A program made the translations under genes and the position numbers. A model generated the notes under the pieces. That model did not search any database. It was not told the DNA's origin and saw only the letters and a list, made by a program, of their open reading frames with translations. From Sphingobacterium detergens (GTDB lineage: Bacteria; Bacteroidota; Bacteroidia; Sphingobacteriales; Sphingobacteriaceae), in contig NZ_RAPY01000004.1 of assembly GCF_003610355.1 (NCBI RefSeq), forward strand, positions 543,799-607,798: a stretch of DNA of 64,000 nucleotides. Reading direction: 5' to 3'. Positions 44,089 to 53,544 of this stretch are shown here, one piece after another (position 1 is the first letter of the stretch; each line of letters begins with the position of its first letter).

Positions 44089-44502
44089 ATGATGCTAGAA
44101 AACATTACCTGGAAATCTTACCTAACCGCCGTTGCGGTAGTTGTATGTATCTATTACGCCTTTTACCTGATCCTGATCTATAGGCGCAGAATGAAAGCAA
44201 TGATCCTGGGAGCGCCAATTGGTAAGGAGCAGGAAGAACATATCGAAGGTGGATTTGAACAACTGGAAATCCTTAAGGAAGAGATACACCACAGTATCCT
44301 GGAAGAGGTAGGCACAGATACAAGCAAGGAGGAGCTGATTGTTCAGTTCCGTAACAGACTTGTAAACTATGGCGGGCTGCGTCAGCCTACCCTTCGGGAT
44401 GCTCTTACCAAATTTCTGATCCAAAGATCTGAAAGTATTTGTGGGATAACCTTTACCAAAGAGGAGTTGGAACAGCAATGGAATTCGATGGTGAAAAATT
44501 AG
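44089..44502 (+). CDS. Single-pass membrane protein at the head of the tra operon
   Basis: A 137-residue protein from the ATG at 44089 (a second ATG follows at once). The 5' extension to 44026 has no support. An N-terminal transmembrane helix (SYLTAVAVVVCIYYAFYLIL) is followed by a basic stop and a soluble acidic helical domain (GGFEQLEILKEEIHHSILEE). Proteins of this type open the tra operons of related ICEs, with no known role. It may help anchor the mating apparatus. Confidence 0.65.
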   Translation: MMLENITWKSYLTAVAVVVCIYYAFYLILIYRRRMKAMILGAPIGKEQEEHIEGGFEQLEILKEEIHHSILEEVGTDTSKEELIVQFRNRLVNYGGLRQPTLRDALTKFLIQRSESICGITFTKEELEQQWNSMVKN

Positions 44503-44550
44503 CCTGGAAATAATACGAAGCTGAAAAATATAGACACAATAAATTTTAGA

Positions 44551-45669
44551 ATGATTATGAAAACAAAAATCTATGCAATGTTGGCATTGGCAATCTGTGG
44601 CGGATCGGTCATGTATGCATGTAAGCAATCGGTGGATATGATGCCAACGGAACTGGAAAATGAAAAGCTGAAAATCCCTGTAGATGCAATTGCAGTAAAA
44701 GAACCCGCAGTAGCTAATGGCTGGCTTAATTTCCCATCAATGGAATCTTTCAATAGCACAATGAAAGTGCTGCATGAAAAGTTCGAGGACCCGGATAAGC
44801 TGAAAGGATGGGAAAGCAATTTTAATAAGAAAGGTTATACATCGCTCAGAACATTTTATCAGCAATTGGATGCCGATACATCGGAAGACCGCCGGGAGCC
44901 CACAGCCGATTCATTGATACAAAGTAACAAATTGTTGGATTGCCCGGATAGCTGGTTTGCTACGGTATTGAGTAAGGATGGTTATATCCAGATAGCAGAT
45001 ACGGTATATTCCTTTAAACCCGGTAATGAAAAAGGAGAAGCCTTTGCCATTCCTGCACGTTCAACAAAGGAAATTATTGCAGGGATCGCCCCGGCAGCAA
45101 TAAGGGGTACTAAAATTCATTATACTTCTTTTAGGCGAATTCCTACCCTGAGATGGGGAGAGGTTGGCGATAAAACAATAGGTGAAGACAAGCTGCCCAT
45201 CTGCTTTACAACAGGCGGTGCAATGGGCAGCTTTTGGGGACAGGTAGGTGAAGATATTTACGCAGGTGATAATGGCGATACTTTTCCGGAACATAACGGA
45301 CGTACCGTTAAGATGAATTATCATCGTTGGCGTGTCGGCTATGTATTCTATGCTTCTGCAGGTGTAAGGATGAAGATGTGGAAGCACACCAGGTTTGCCG
45401 GCTGGCAATCGGTCACGTACGCCGATCAAATGACAATGGAGGCTTGCTTAAAGGGAAGGGCAGTTACTGCGGGTTCCATGCCTTATCCGTTCACATCTTA
45501 TACTTCACCATCCTGGCCCGGCTTTACAAAATATGCGGAGAACAATTTCGAAAAAACGTTGAAGTGGGTCGGTTCCCTGATTTTTTCAGAAATAGCGTTA
45601 GAGCATTTCAACTTTCATTGGAAACTTAATTATCGTGGCCGTATTGCAGAACGAACAATACGGCAATAA
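44551..45669 (+). CDS. Lipoprotein of the tra operon
   Basis: A 372-residue lipoprotein, with Met3 at 44557 as an alternative start. The signal is MKTKIYAMLALAICGGSVMYAC with the lipobox VMYAC near residue 24. The mature part is mixed, with Trp- and Gly-rich C-terminal segments (GGAMGSFWGQVGEDIYAGDN, TFPEHNGRTVKMNYHRWRVG). Similar lipoproteins occur in tra operons of Bacteroidota ICEs, possibly with roles in mating-pair stability, exclusion or surface attachment. It is followed by a 282-bp gap before traE; nothing notable is seen there. Confidence 0.65.
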   Translation: MIMKTKIYAMLALAICGGSVMYACKQSVDMMPTELENEKLKIPVDAIAVKEPAVANGWLNFPSMESFNSTMKVLHEKFEDPDKLKGWESNFNKKGYTSLRTFYQQLDADTSEDRREPTADSLIQSNKLLDCPDSWFATVLSKDGYIQIADTVYSFKPGNEKGEAFAIPARSTKEIIAGIAPAAIRGTKIHYTSFRRIPTLRWGEVGDKTIGEDKLPICFTTGGAMGSFWGQVGEDIYAGDNGDTFPEHNGRTVKMNYHRWRVGYVFYASAGVRMKMWKHTRFAGWQSVTYADQMTMEACLKGRAVTAGSMPYPFTSYTSPSWPGFTKYAENNFEKTLKWVGSLIFSEIALEHFNFHWKLNYRGRIAERTIRQ

Positions 45670-45951
45670 AGAAATCGCGGGACAGCCAGGACTTGAATGA
45701 GGGAGACGGATGGATGATGATGGGGCTGTCCCGCTGGAACTGCTGCCATAGGTGAATATGATTTGTGTGGTTGGAACATGGCAGCGTTTCCCCGCCCCCT
45801 GCATTGACCTGTGGGGGGCCTGGGAAACAAAATTTACAAATGTCGGCAGTGCAGTAGAGGATTGATAGGTGCAGGAGGGCTGCACTGTCCGGCATTTTAT
45901 TGCTTTTAAGAATTGGAGAAGGTATTAAAAGAGTGATTAAAAACTGTGAAG

Positions 45952-46290
45952 ATGGGAATAGAGAAGTTAGGAAAGGTAAAGATCACCTTTATCAAAAGAG
46001 CAGGCATGCTTGTCTTGCTATTAATAATAATGAGCATATATGCTTACAGCCAGGATGGGAAAGTCGGAATTGAGGCTGCTGATAAACAGGTCAGAGAATA
46101 TTTTAAATCCGGGGTTCAGCTCATGTATGCAGTTGGTGCGCTCGTGGGGCTCATTGGAGCGGTAAAGGTTTACCAAAAATGGAATGGTGGTGATCCTGAT
46201 ACCAGTAAGGTAGCTGCAGCATGGTTCGGAAGCTGTATTTTCCTGGTCGTTGTGGCAACTATTATTTCGGCCTTTTTCGGTGTGAGTTAA
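45952..46290 (+). CDS. traE: Conjugative transposon protein TraE (DUF4134)
   Basis: A 112-residue TraE-family protein from the ATG at 45952; a GTG at 45946 lies in frame. It has a signal-like helix (AGMLVLLLIIMSIYAYSQ), then GIEAADKQVREYFKSGVQLM, then MYAVGALVGLIGAVKVYQKW and NGGDPDTSKVAAAWFGSCIF, with two transmembrane helices. These features match DUF4134, the VirB2-like small membrane protein of CTnDOT. It is an inner-membrane component of the mating apparatus and the first recognisable tra gene of the operon. Confidence 0.9.
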   Translation: MGIEKLGKVKITFIKRAGMLVLLLIIMSIYAYSQDGKVGIEAADKQVREYFKSGVQLMYAVGALVGLIGAVKVYQKWNGGDPDTSKVAAAWFGSCIFLVVVATIISAFFGVS

Positions 46291-46302
46291 AAAATTAGAA
46301 TA

Positions 46303-46731
46303 ATGAAAAATAGTTTAAAAGAAAAGCTCTGGGCTTTTATTACTGAAAACAATCCAGACCTGATGTTCAATCTACAGGAAGGATATTCGGTCCCCACTTA
46401 TCTTGAAGATAAGGTAATGAAGGTTATGCCAATGGTAGAAGTTTTTTTAAGAAAAGGAAAAGCAGAACATGAGATTGAGCAGCTGATTTTAATGGAGTTG
46501 ACAAAAGATTTGCGGCCATCGAAGTACAATTATATCAAAGATGTAATAACACGCGATTTCCCCAACGAGTGTTATAAGTTCAGGGAGGCTGGAGTACTGA
46601 CCTATGAATGTATCAATATGCTGGAAGCCTGCAATGACATCTTTATAACCTTTGACTTTAATGAGGACAAGGAAGATCATCGGCTCCGTCATGCAATTAT
46701 TGCAAGGGTGCATGATTATCTGTCCATTTAA
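46303..46731 (+). CDS. Unknown protein between traE and traF
   Basis: A 142-residue soluble, helical and acidic protein (MKNSLKEKLWAFITENNPDL...). No signal peptide or membrane segment is present, and I recognise no family. It begins 13 nt after traE and ends 12 nt before traF, so it is fully embedded in the tra operon. Its position would suggest a role in the transfer apparatus or its regulation, but elements of the CTnDOT family do not usually carry a gene here, so it may be a passenger. Confidence 0.6.
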   Translation: MKNSLKEKLWAFITENNPDLMFNLQEGYSVPTYLEDKVMKVMPMVEVFLRKGKAEHEIEQLILMELTKDLRPSKYNYIKDVITRDFPNECYKFREAGVLTYECINMLEACNDIFITFDFNEDKEDHRLRHAIIARVHDYLSI

Positions 46732-46742
46732 AATTAAGCTTT

Positions 46743-46800
46743 ATGGCAAACAGTGTATATCAGATAAACAAGGGGATTAATAAGTCAATTGAGTTCAAAG
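46743..46800 (+). CDS. traF: TraF (DUF4133), exon 1, interrupted by a group II intron
   Basis: The ATG at 46743 starts a frame of 19 codons plus 1 nt (MANSVYQINKGINKSIEFK + G), after which the group II intron begins with GTGCGCCC. The 5' end is typical of TraF proteins. Joined to exon 2 at 49293 the gene encodes 106 residues. Without splicing, the frame runs only a few codons into the intron before a stop. Confidence 0.85.
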
Positions 46801-47336
46801 GTGCGCCCGTAAGGTTGTAAAATAAATATACCTATGGCAAGGTATCAGGCAAGTGTTCTATAAAGCCTGTCATCAGTCGGCTTATCTGAAAGGGAAACCG
46901 GACAGGGAGTGTAGCATGCCGATAAACTTATAAGTCAATCAGCTATTAAGATTGCGACTGAATAAGGAGATGAAATAACAGATATGAGGATAAAATCCAA
47001 ACTGATTGAACGATAGCCCGAGTGGAAAGTCTCGAGTCTTTGGGGTAAGATAGCTGAACTCCCCATACTGTAATACTCACCTTTCGGCCTTTGAGGAGGG
47101 AGAGCAAGAACAGGTTACAGCGCAACTGCAATAAGCAGTAAAGGGTGGAAATCGTATCCGACAATCTGTTGTGCCAAGTTATTGTACAACTAAACGGGGA
47201 TTACCTAAATCGGAATGCCGCTGGCGCGGCTATGAAGTGAAGGCTTATGAATATCCGACATGGTAACGGAGCTTCCGTAGTAGTCCGAGCAGGGGAAAGC
47301 CTTGTACATGGCGAAGGGAAGCAGCTAGTATTTTTA

Positions 47337-49184
47337 ATGCAATTAATGGAAAATGTGAGAGACATTATGAGAAATCCAGAAAGAGTGTTAAACAGTCTGT
47401 CAGAGCACAGCAAAATTTCAGGCTATAAGTTTGAAAGGCTCTACCGGGTCCTGTTCAACGAGGAAATGTATTACCAGGCTTACCAACGCATTTATGCGAA
47501 GGCTGGAAACATGACAGCAGGTTCAGATGGGAAAACCATTGATGAAATGAGCTTGTCCCGAATTGAACAGTTGATAGGAACGATGAAAAATGAATCGTAC
47601 CAACCCAATCCTGCCAAGAGGACATACATACCGAAGAAAAACGGGAAAATGCGTCCTTTAGGGATACCATCTTTTGATGATAAGTTGGTGCAAGAGGTAA
47701 TCAGGATGATACTTGAATCCATATTCGAGAAGCAGTTTGAAAACAGCTCTCATGGGTTTAGACCTCATCGCAGTTGCCATACTGCATTAATACAGGTTCA
47801 AAAGAACTTCACTGCCGCAAAATGGTTTGTTGAAGGCGATATTGAAGGCTTTTTCGACAACATCAATCATGATGTTTTAATTGGAATCCTAAAAGAGCGC
47901 ATCACAGACGAACGTTTCATAAGGCTGATACGGAAGTTCCTCAATGCCGGATACATCGAAGATTGGACATTTCATAAAACCTACAGTGGAACACCGCAAG
48001 GCGGAATAGTTAGCCCCATTTTGGCAAACATCTACCTGGATAAACTGGACAAGTTTATGAAAGACTATATCCCATCCTTTGACAAAGGGATAAAGCGTAA
48101 GGATAACGTAGAATACCACAGGCTAAGCAGGAAGATTGCCAAGCTCAATTACAAACTTGAATTGGTTGAAGATGAAGCTCAGAAAGCAGAGCGGATTAAA
48201 CATTTAAAGGAGATAGAAATAGAAAGAAGGTATTTGTCTTGCGGGGATGATATGGATGACGGATTTAAAAGACTAAAATATTTGAGATATGCCGATGACT
48301 TTATTATCGGGGTGATAGGAAGCAAAGAAGACAGTGAAAAGATCAAAGAGGACATTAAAAAATACCTCGCTGAAATATTGAAACTGACTTTGTCTGATGA
48401 CAAGACGCTTATTACCCATGCGGAGAAACCGGCAAAATTTCTCGGATATGAAATATACATCCGTAAATCAAATACCCAGACTAAAAGAGGCGAAAAATCA
48501 GGAATGTTACGACGTGTATTTGGTAAAAAGATCATTCTGAAATTACCAACAGAGACCATGAGAAAGAAATTATCTGACTATGAAGCATTGACAATAATGC
48601 ACCATAATGGTCATATAAAATGGAAACCTCAAAGTCGAATTAAGCTGGTAAATAACGATGATCTTGAAATTTTGGATGCATACAACGCCGAGATAAGAGG
48701 CTTTGCCAATTACTATTCTATTGCCAACAACAGTTCCGCAATGAACTCTTTTAAGTACATCATGGAATACAGCATGTATAAAACTTTTGCAAAGAAGTAC
48801 CAAATATCTGCTCGTAAAGTCATTGAGAAGTTCCGCTTCAATAAAGACTTTGCCGTATTCTACAGTAACAAAAAAGGAGAAAGAAAAATGAGGGTATTCT
48901 TCAACGGAAGTTTCAAGAGAAAGACGGATATCATTGTATCAAATTGTGACACTGTTCCGAGCACAATCATGTTGAATGGCACAACCAGCCTTATTGATAG
49001 GCTGAAAGCACAGCAATGTGAACTATGCGGAGCGAAGGATAATCTGGAAATGCACCATGTAAGGAAACTAAAGGACGTTGCACATAAGCAACCTTGGGAA
49101 ATCCTGATGCATGCACGACGGAGAAAGACAATGGCAGTATGCCAGTCATGTCACAAGAAGATACATCATGGTAAGATAGACTGA
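47337..49184 (+). CDS. Group II intron-encoded reverse transcriptase/maturase
   Basis: A 615-residue protein from the ATG at 47337 (a second Met follows at 47346). The frame is open from 47247, but that part is intron RNA structure (domains II-III). RT motifs are seen in order: RPLGIPSFDDKLVQEV, VEGDIEGFFDNINHD, SGTPQGGIVSPILAN, and the catalytic YADD at 48288-48299. Thumb/domain X follows, with GFANYYSIANN. The C-terminal HNH endonuclease has CELCG, MHHVRKLKD and CQSCHKKIH. The protein helps splicing and drives retrohoming by target-primed reverse transcription. All motifs are intact, so the intron is probably still mobile. Confidence 0.95.
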   Translation: MQLMENVRDIMRNPERVLNSLSEHSKISGYKFERLYRVLFNEEMYYQAYQRIYAKAGNMTAGSDGKTIDEMSLSRIEQLIGTMKNESYQPNPAKRTYIPKKNGKMRPLGIPSFDDKLVQEVIRMILESIFEKQFENSSHGFRPHRSCHTALIQVQKNFTAAKWFVEGDIEGFFDNINHDVLIGILKERITDERFIRLIRKFLNAGYIEDWTFHKTYSGTPQGGIVSPILANIYLDKLDKFMKDYIPSFDKGIKRKDNVEYHRLSRKIAKLNYKLELVEDEAQKAERIKHLKEIEIERRYLSCGDDMDDGFKRLKYLRYADDFIIGVIGSKEDSEKIKEDIKKYLAEILKLTLSDDKTLITHAEKPAKFLGYEIYIRKSNTQTKRGEKSGMLRRVFGKKIILKLPTETMRKKLSDYEALTIMHHNGHIKWKPQSRIKLVNNDDLEILDAYNAEIRGFANYYSIANNSSAMNSFKYIMEYSMYKTFAKKYQISARKVIEKFRFNKDFAVFYSNKKGERKMRVFFNGSFKRKTDIIVSNCDTVPSTIMLNGTTSLIDRLKAQQCELCGAKDNLEMHHVRKLKDVAHKQPWEILMHARRRKTMAVCQSCHKKIHHGKID

Positions 49185-49197
49185 GGATATTAGTGGA

Positions 49198-49231
49198 GAG
49201 CCGTATACGCTGAGAGGTGTACGTACGGTTC
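49198..49231 (+). ncRNA. Group II intron domain V (catalytic core)
   Basis: Exactly 34 nt, starting GAGCCGTATACG and ending CGTACGGTTC. The arms GAGCCGTA and TACGGTTC pair, with the catalytic AGC triad near the base and a GAGA-type tip. It matches the conserved bacterial domain V and shows that the ribozyme core is intact. Domain VI follows up to 49292. Confidence 0.9.
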
Positions 49232-49292
49232 GGGGGCGAGTATTTGGAAACCTGCCATAGTAATATGGTAAGGCGCCGGGTGCTTAGCCTAC

Positions 49293-49555
49293 GTTTAAGA
49301 GCACAATACATCTGGTACCTGGCTATTGGTATCCTATTGTTGCTTATTCTGTTCGCGCTGATGTATGCTATAGGTATCCCGGCTTTCATCTGTGTAGGCT
49401 TAGCCCTGATTGCGGGAACTGTTCTTGTCATGAAAATTTATGCGATGAGCACAAAATATGGAGAGCATGGTTTAACAAAGGAACTGGCGAAAAGAAACAT
49501 ACCTAAAGTTGTTAGGTGTAACAGTAGAAAAGTATTTCGCAGATTAAACAATTAA
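49293..49555 (+). CDS. traF: TraF (DUF4133), exon 2
   Basis: The first two bases complete the Gly codon opened at 46800, then 86 codons follow: LRAQYIWYLAIGILLLLILF, a second membrane helix (ALMYAIGIPAFICVGLALIA), and a conserved tail (TKYGEHGLTKELAKRN, then PKVVRCNSRKVFRR). This is the core of TraF (DUF4133), a VirB3-like inner-membrane mating protein. The YGEHG motif is intact. The apparent independent ORF starting at 49217 is just this exon plus intron sequence. Confidence 0.88.
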
Positions 49556-49559
49556 GGAT

Positions 49560-50354
49560 ATGGAAAAAGAAAGAGAATTACCAATATATAATCTGCACGG
49601 AACGGATTTCTATGTAGATGTAAATAAACTGCTGTTAAGCGAAGCTGGCGATCTGGGAAATAAGCTTTTTATCAGGGATATGGATGACAATGGGAGCTTT
49701 TATGAATTCGAATACGACAAGAGGGAAAAATGCATTGTAATGCCGGACTTTCATATGTGCGAGCAAATAGAAGACATAGTAAACGCAACACTACCTCCGC
49801 TTGGACAATTGGACCCAGAGCGAATGGCTCAAAAATATGGGTACGAGGTTGCACAAATAAAGGGCATGAGCGATCAGCAAATCTTCGGAAATCAACCCGG
49901 CTTAAAGGATAGGCTTTCAGGGGCTCTTCCAGAAATCGAGCTTTTACCAGGTCACATTTTTGTCGTTGACTGGAAGCATAGATATCTGCTGATTAAGGAC
50001 GATAATGAGCATGGTATCCTTCATTTCAGCAATATGCTGAAAACTAAAGATGAAACGGCTTACCTATGTGCCTATCATATTCCATCCCATAGTGAATACA
50101 AGTACGAAGCAGGCGACTCTTCGATTCCCAAAGATGTTATCATTCTTGAAATTCCCTATGAGCTCAAATTAGACCCGGTAGCCGTTGCATTGGAATACAA
50201 AGTGGATATAAACAAAACGGTAAGGGTATTTCCGGTTCAAAAGGAACTGCGAGCAAATAGGGTTCGTCTTTCGAAAGAGCAGGCATCCGGCATTTTCGAA
50301 CTGTTCCGTAAAAAACAGGAAGAGCAATCGCAAAACAAGGGACTAAAAATGTAG
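49560..50354 (+). CDS. Unknown protein between traF and traG
   Basis: A 264-residue soluble protein (MEKERELPIYNLHGTDFYVD...). It starts 5 nt after the traF stop, so it is co-translated with traF exon 2. It is acidic with a mixed alpha/beta pattern and has a repeated-looking EYKVDI/DVNKLL-type motif. No signal peptide is seen. I do not recognise a family. Classical CTnDOT operons do not have a gene between traF and traG, so it is an element-specific addition. It may be an adaptor, an anti-restriction protein or a passenger. Confidence 0.6.
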   Translation: MEKERELPIYNLHGTDFYVDVNKLLLSEAGDLGNKLFIRDMDDNGSFYEFEYDKREKCIVMPDFHMCEQIEDIVNATLPPLGQLDPERMAQKYGYEVAQIKGMSDQQIFGNQPGLKDRLSGALPEIELLPGHIFVVDWKHRYLLIKDDNEHGILHFSNMLKTKDETAYLCAYHIPSHSEYKYEAGDSSIPKDVIILEIPYELKLDPVAVALEYKVDINKTVRVFPVQKELRANRVRLSKEQASGIFELFRKKQEEQSQNKGLKM

Positions 50355-50394
50355 TAGTGAGGCAATAGTGCCACAGTGAATAGAAAATGTGAAA

Positions 50395-52845
50395 ATGGAA
50401 AAGTGGTTAGCAGATATCATGCCCGTATTGGGCATAGAACATAATTGTATCCTTAGTAAACAAGGCGATATTACTATTGGTTTTAAAGCCACGCTACCGG
50501 AGATATTTACTTTATCGGATGAAGAGTACGAAAATATTCATCAGGCATGGATAAAAGCAATAAAAGTGCTGCCCAAACATAGCACCTTGTGTAAACAAGA
50601 CTGGTTCCTGACGAAAAATTATGAGGCTGAAAATAAGCCGGGTAAGGAAAAGGGATTTTTAGAAAAGTCAGCCGATAAGCATTTTAAAGGCAGGCCCTAC
50701 CTGGATCATAGCTGTTACATCTATTTGACAAAAAAACCGCATGGTCGCAAGTTAAGCAGCTCCATGTTTTCCAACCTGATCCGAAGCAGTATTGTACCGG
50801 AACAGGCGTTAAACACGTCTATGTTAACTGATTTTGAGAATGTTGCCGGACAGTTCCGGCAGATATTGGAGGATACCGGATTAATCAAACTAGCAAGGCT
50901 TGGCGGTGATCAATTAGCCAGCTCTGAAAAAACACCCGGTTTAATCGAGAACTATTGCTTCTTAGCAACAGACGATGATCCATTGCTTATAAAAGACCTT
51001 CAGTTCGATAAAGACAGCATGCGTATCGGTGGGCAGCATTGTCAGCTCTATACCTTAGCCGATGCGGTCGATCTTCCGGCTTTATGTGGCAGCAGGATCA
51101 ACTATGATAAATACTCAACGGACAAGACAAAGTTCAGTATCGGTTTTGCGGGTTCTTTGGGATTACTGTTACACTGTAACCATATCTATACCCAGTATAT
51201 TGTTGTTGATGATGCAGCGAAGACGTTACAAAAACTGGAACGGAAGCGGCTCAGGTTACAATCCCTTTCTGCTTATTCAAGGGAGAATTTGATCAGCAGG
51301 GACGCAACCAATGATTTTTTGAATGAAGCGATAAGTGAACAACGTTTACCTGTCAAAGCGCATTTTAACATCCTGGCCTGGAGTGAGGATAAAAATGAGC
51401 TGAAAAATATACGTAACCAGGTAACAACGGCAATGGCACGCATTGATGCAGTTGCCAAACTGGAAACTTCAGGCGCTCCGCAGCTTTTCTGGGCCGGTAT
51501 TCCTGGTAATGCTTCTGATCTGCCCTTTAACGAGTGCTTCGACACTTTCGCAGAGCAGGCTACCTGCTTCCTCAATATTGAATCCAATTACCGCAGTGAT
51601 CCTTCGGAGACAGGGATACGGTTCTGCGACCGCCTATCGGGAAAGCCTGTATATATCGACCTGTTTGATTTGCCACGTAAGCGTTCAATAACTTCAAATA
51701 TGGGCGTGCTCTGTTGCGGGAGTAGTGGCGGCGGCAAAAGCATGACTCTAAATCATATTTTAAATACTTTATATATTCAAGGTTCACACTGCGTTATCGT
51801 GGATATCGGCGGAAGCTATCGGGGACTTTGTGAATTGGTTCAGGGTTATTATTTCACTTATACGGAAAGTGACCCGATCAGTTTTAATCCTTTTTATCTT
51901 CCCAAGGGTCAGGATTTTGATACGGAAAAAAAGGAAAGTTTAAAAGCACTGCTGGTTTCCTTATGGAAACAGGAAAATGATAGTTTCAACCGGTCTGAAT
52001 ATGTGGCATTATCCAATGCGCTTGCGGGATTTTATGCAAAGCTAAAGAGGGAGCAATCCATTTTTCCATGCTTTAATTCCTTTTATGAATACCTGCAAAC
52101 AGATTTTAAAGAAGTACTTAAAGAGCATAGGGTAAAGGATACGCATTTCGATGTCGATAATTTTTTGTATGTCCTGCGTCCTTACTACAGGGACAATGAA
52201 TTCGATTATTTATTGAACGCTACAGAGAATCTGAACCTGTTGGAACAACCCTTTATCGTTGTGGAATTAGATAACATTAAGGGGAACCCCATTTTGTTTC
52301 CAGTGGTGACTTTGATCATTATGGAAATGTTCATTTCCAAGATGCGCAAGCTGGCCGGAACCCGTAAAGTACTTGCCATTGATGAAGCCTGGGCAGCTAT
52401 TGCGAAAAGCGGGATGGCTGAATTTTTAAAATATGCGTTTAAGACGATTCGGAAATTCAATGGCGTACCAATCGTGATCACCCAGGAGCTGGACGATCTG
52501 ATCAGTTCGCCAATTATTAAGGATGCCATTATCAATAATGCGGACATCAAGATTATGATGGATATGCGCAAATTCCTGCACAAGTTCGATAAGCTGCAGG
52601 CCGCTCTGGGAATGTCCGAAAAAGCCAAAACACAATTACTGTCCGTAAATAAAGACGAACGGGAAATCTATATCGAGCTGGGTGGTCAGATATCAAGGGT
52701 ATTTAAAAACGAACTCTGCAAGGAAGAGTACCTGGCTTATACTACAGAAGGCAAGGAAAGAGTAAAGGTATTGGAGGCAGCGGAAGAATGCGGCAGCATG
52801 GAAGCAGGTATAACCAAGTTAATAGCGGAAAATTACTTAAACTAA
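50395..52845 (+). CDS. traG: TraG, VirB4-like conjugation ATPase
   Basis: An 816-residue ATPase; the ATG at 50395 is preferred to a GTG at 50389. It is the VirB4 homologue that powers the mating apparatus. The P-loop is CCGSSGGGKSMTLN (near 51712-51750), Walker B is RKVLAIDEAWAAI (near 52370), and downstream motifs (KTIRKFNGVPIVITQELDDL, then SQ-type helix) are typical. It probably assembles at the inner membrane with the other Tra proteins. It follows the unknown gene at 49560, and traI follows closely. Confidence 0.95.
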   Translation: MEKWLADIMPVLGIEHNCILSKQGDITIGFKATLPEIFTLSDEEYENIHQAWIKAIKVLPKHSTLCKQDWFLTKNYEAENKPGKEKGFLEKSADKHFKGRPYLDHSCYIYLTKKPHGRKLSSSMFSNLIRSSIVPEQALNTSMLTDFENVAGQFRQILEDTGLIKLARLGGDQLASSEKTPGLIENYCFLATDDDPLLIKDLQFDKDSMRIGGQHCQLYTLADAVDLPALCGSRINYDKYSTDKTKFSIGFAGSLGLLLHCNHIYTQYIVVDDAAKTLQKLERKRLRLQSLSAYSRENLISRDATNDFLNEAISEQRLPVKAHFNILAWSEDKNELKNIRNQVTTAMARIDAVAKLETSGAPQLFWAGIPGNASDLPFNECFDTFAEQATCFLNIESNYRSDPSETGIRFCDRLSGKPVYIDLFDLPRKRSITSNMGVLCCGSSGGGKSMTLNHILNTLYIQGSHCVIVDIGGSYRGLCELVQGYYFTYTESDPISFNPFYLPKGQDFDTEKKESLKALLVSLWKQENDSFNRSEYVALSNALAGFYAKLKREQSIFPCFNSFYEYLQTDFKEVLKEHRVKDTHFDVDNFLYVLRPYYRDNEFDYLLNATENLNLLEQPFIVVELDNIKGNPILFPVVTLIIMEMFISKMRKLAGTRKVLAIDEAWAAIAKSGMAEFLKYAFKTIRKFNGVPIVITQELDDLISSPIIKDAIINNADIKIMMDMRKFLHKFDKLQAALGMSEKAKTQLLSVNKDEREIYIELGGQISRVFKNELCKEEYLAYTTEGKERVKVLEAAEECGSMEAGITKLIAENYLN

Positions 52846-52856
52846 TATCTAAGGCA

Positions 52857-53534
52857 ATGAAGAAAATAATTATGGTATTCATGCTGGCTGTGTTTACAAT
52901 GGCCCCGGTTTCCAAAGCAAGCGCACAGCTTGCCATATTGGAAATTATCAAAGCTGGTGTAAAAAAGGTCATTAAAGCTGTCGATCTGAAGATCCAACGC
53001 CAGCAAAACAAAGTGATCTGGCTGCAAAATGCGCAGAAAGTGTTGGAAAATGCTATGGCGAAACTGAAGCTGGGAGAAATTTCGGATTGGACAGACAAAC
53101 AGAAACAATTGTATGGGCAGTACTTTGATGAGCTGAAAAAGGTCCGATCACTTATTGCATATTACCAGCGCATAAAGGAGATTACAACGACACAGGCAAG
53201 GCTTGTTGAAGAATACCGGCGCTCCTGGGCGCTGATTAAAAATGATAGGCATTTTTCAGTAAAGGAGATTGAATACATCGGTCAGGTCTATAGCGGGATT
53301 TTGGATCAGAGCGTAAAGAACCTCGATCAGTTGTTTTTGGTCGTAAATTCTTTTAGAACCGAAATGGCCGATGCAAGCCGCCTGGAAATCATTAACCAGG
53401 TCTCAGAAAAGATTAAGGTGAATTACATAGACCTCAGAGCTTTTAATGCTGAAAATGTCATGTTGAGCATCCAGCGCAGCAGTAGCGAGCAGGAAGTAAA
53501 ACAGGTAAGGCAATGGTATGGTCTAAACCCCTAA
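52857..53534 (+). CDS. traI: TraI-like conjugation protein
   Basis: A 225-residue protein from the ATG at 52857 (a short AAGG precedes). A signal peptide (MKKIIMVFMLAVFTMAPVSK, cleavage near ASA|QL) is followed by coiled helical regions (KVIWLQNAQKVLENAMAKLK) and an IRSLIAYYQRIKEITTTQARLV-type middle. It matches TraI of CTnDOT-like elements by position after traG and by features; this TraI is unrelated to the F relaxase. It is a periplasmic part of the mating apparatus. Confidence 0.75.
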   Translation: MKKIIMVFMLAVFTMAPVSKASAQLAILEIIKAGVKKVIKAVDLKIQRQQNKVIWLQNAQKVLENAMAKLKLGEISDWTDKQKQLYGQYFDELKKVRSLIAYYQRIKEITTTQARLVEEYRRSWALIKNDRHFSVKEIEYIGQVYSGILDQSVKNLDQLFLVVNSFRTEMADASRLEIINQVSEKIKVNYIDLRAFNAENVMLSIQRSSSEQEVKQVRQWYGLNP

Positions 53535-53544
53535 ATAATTCAAG

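Larger units (their letters stand above)
46801..49292 (+). mobile_element. Group II intron inserted in traF
   Basis: A 2492-bp group II intron. The 5' boundary GTGCGCCC and the 3' boundary ending GCTTAGCCTAC|GTTTAAG restore the traF frame exactly. Domain I sequence runs from 46801, and domain V (34 nt, 49198-49231) is well formed. In domain I, CTTTGAG (47089-47095) can pair with the exon end TTCAAAG (one G-U), so it is a candidate EBS1. An intron-encoded reverse transcriptase/maturase lies in domain IV. The intron is oriented with the host gene, so it can splice from traF mRNA. The boundaries are inferred from frame and motif. Confidence 0.9.

Noticed and set aside
47247..47336. Longer N-terminus of the intron-encoded protein
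   Set aside because: These bases read as conserved intron RNA structure (domains II-III), so the ATG at 47337 is preferred.
49217..49292. Independent gene start at 49217 for the frame ending at 49555
   Set aside because: The segment is intron domain V-VI; only the exon from 49293 belongs to traF.
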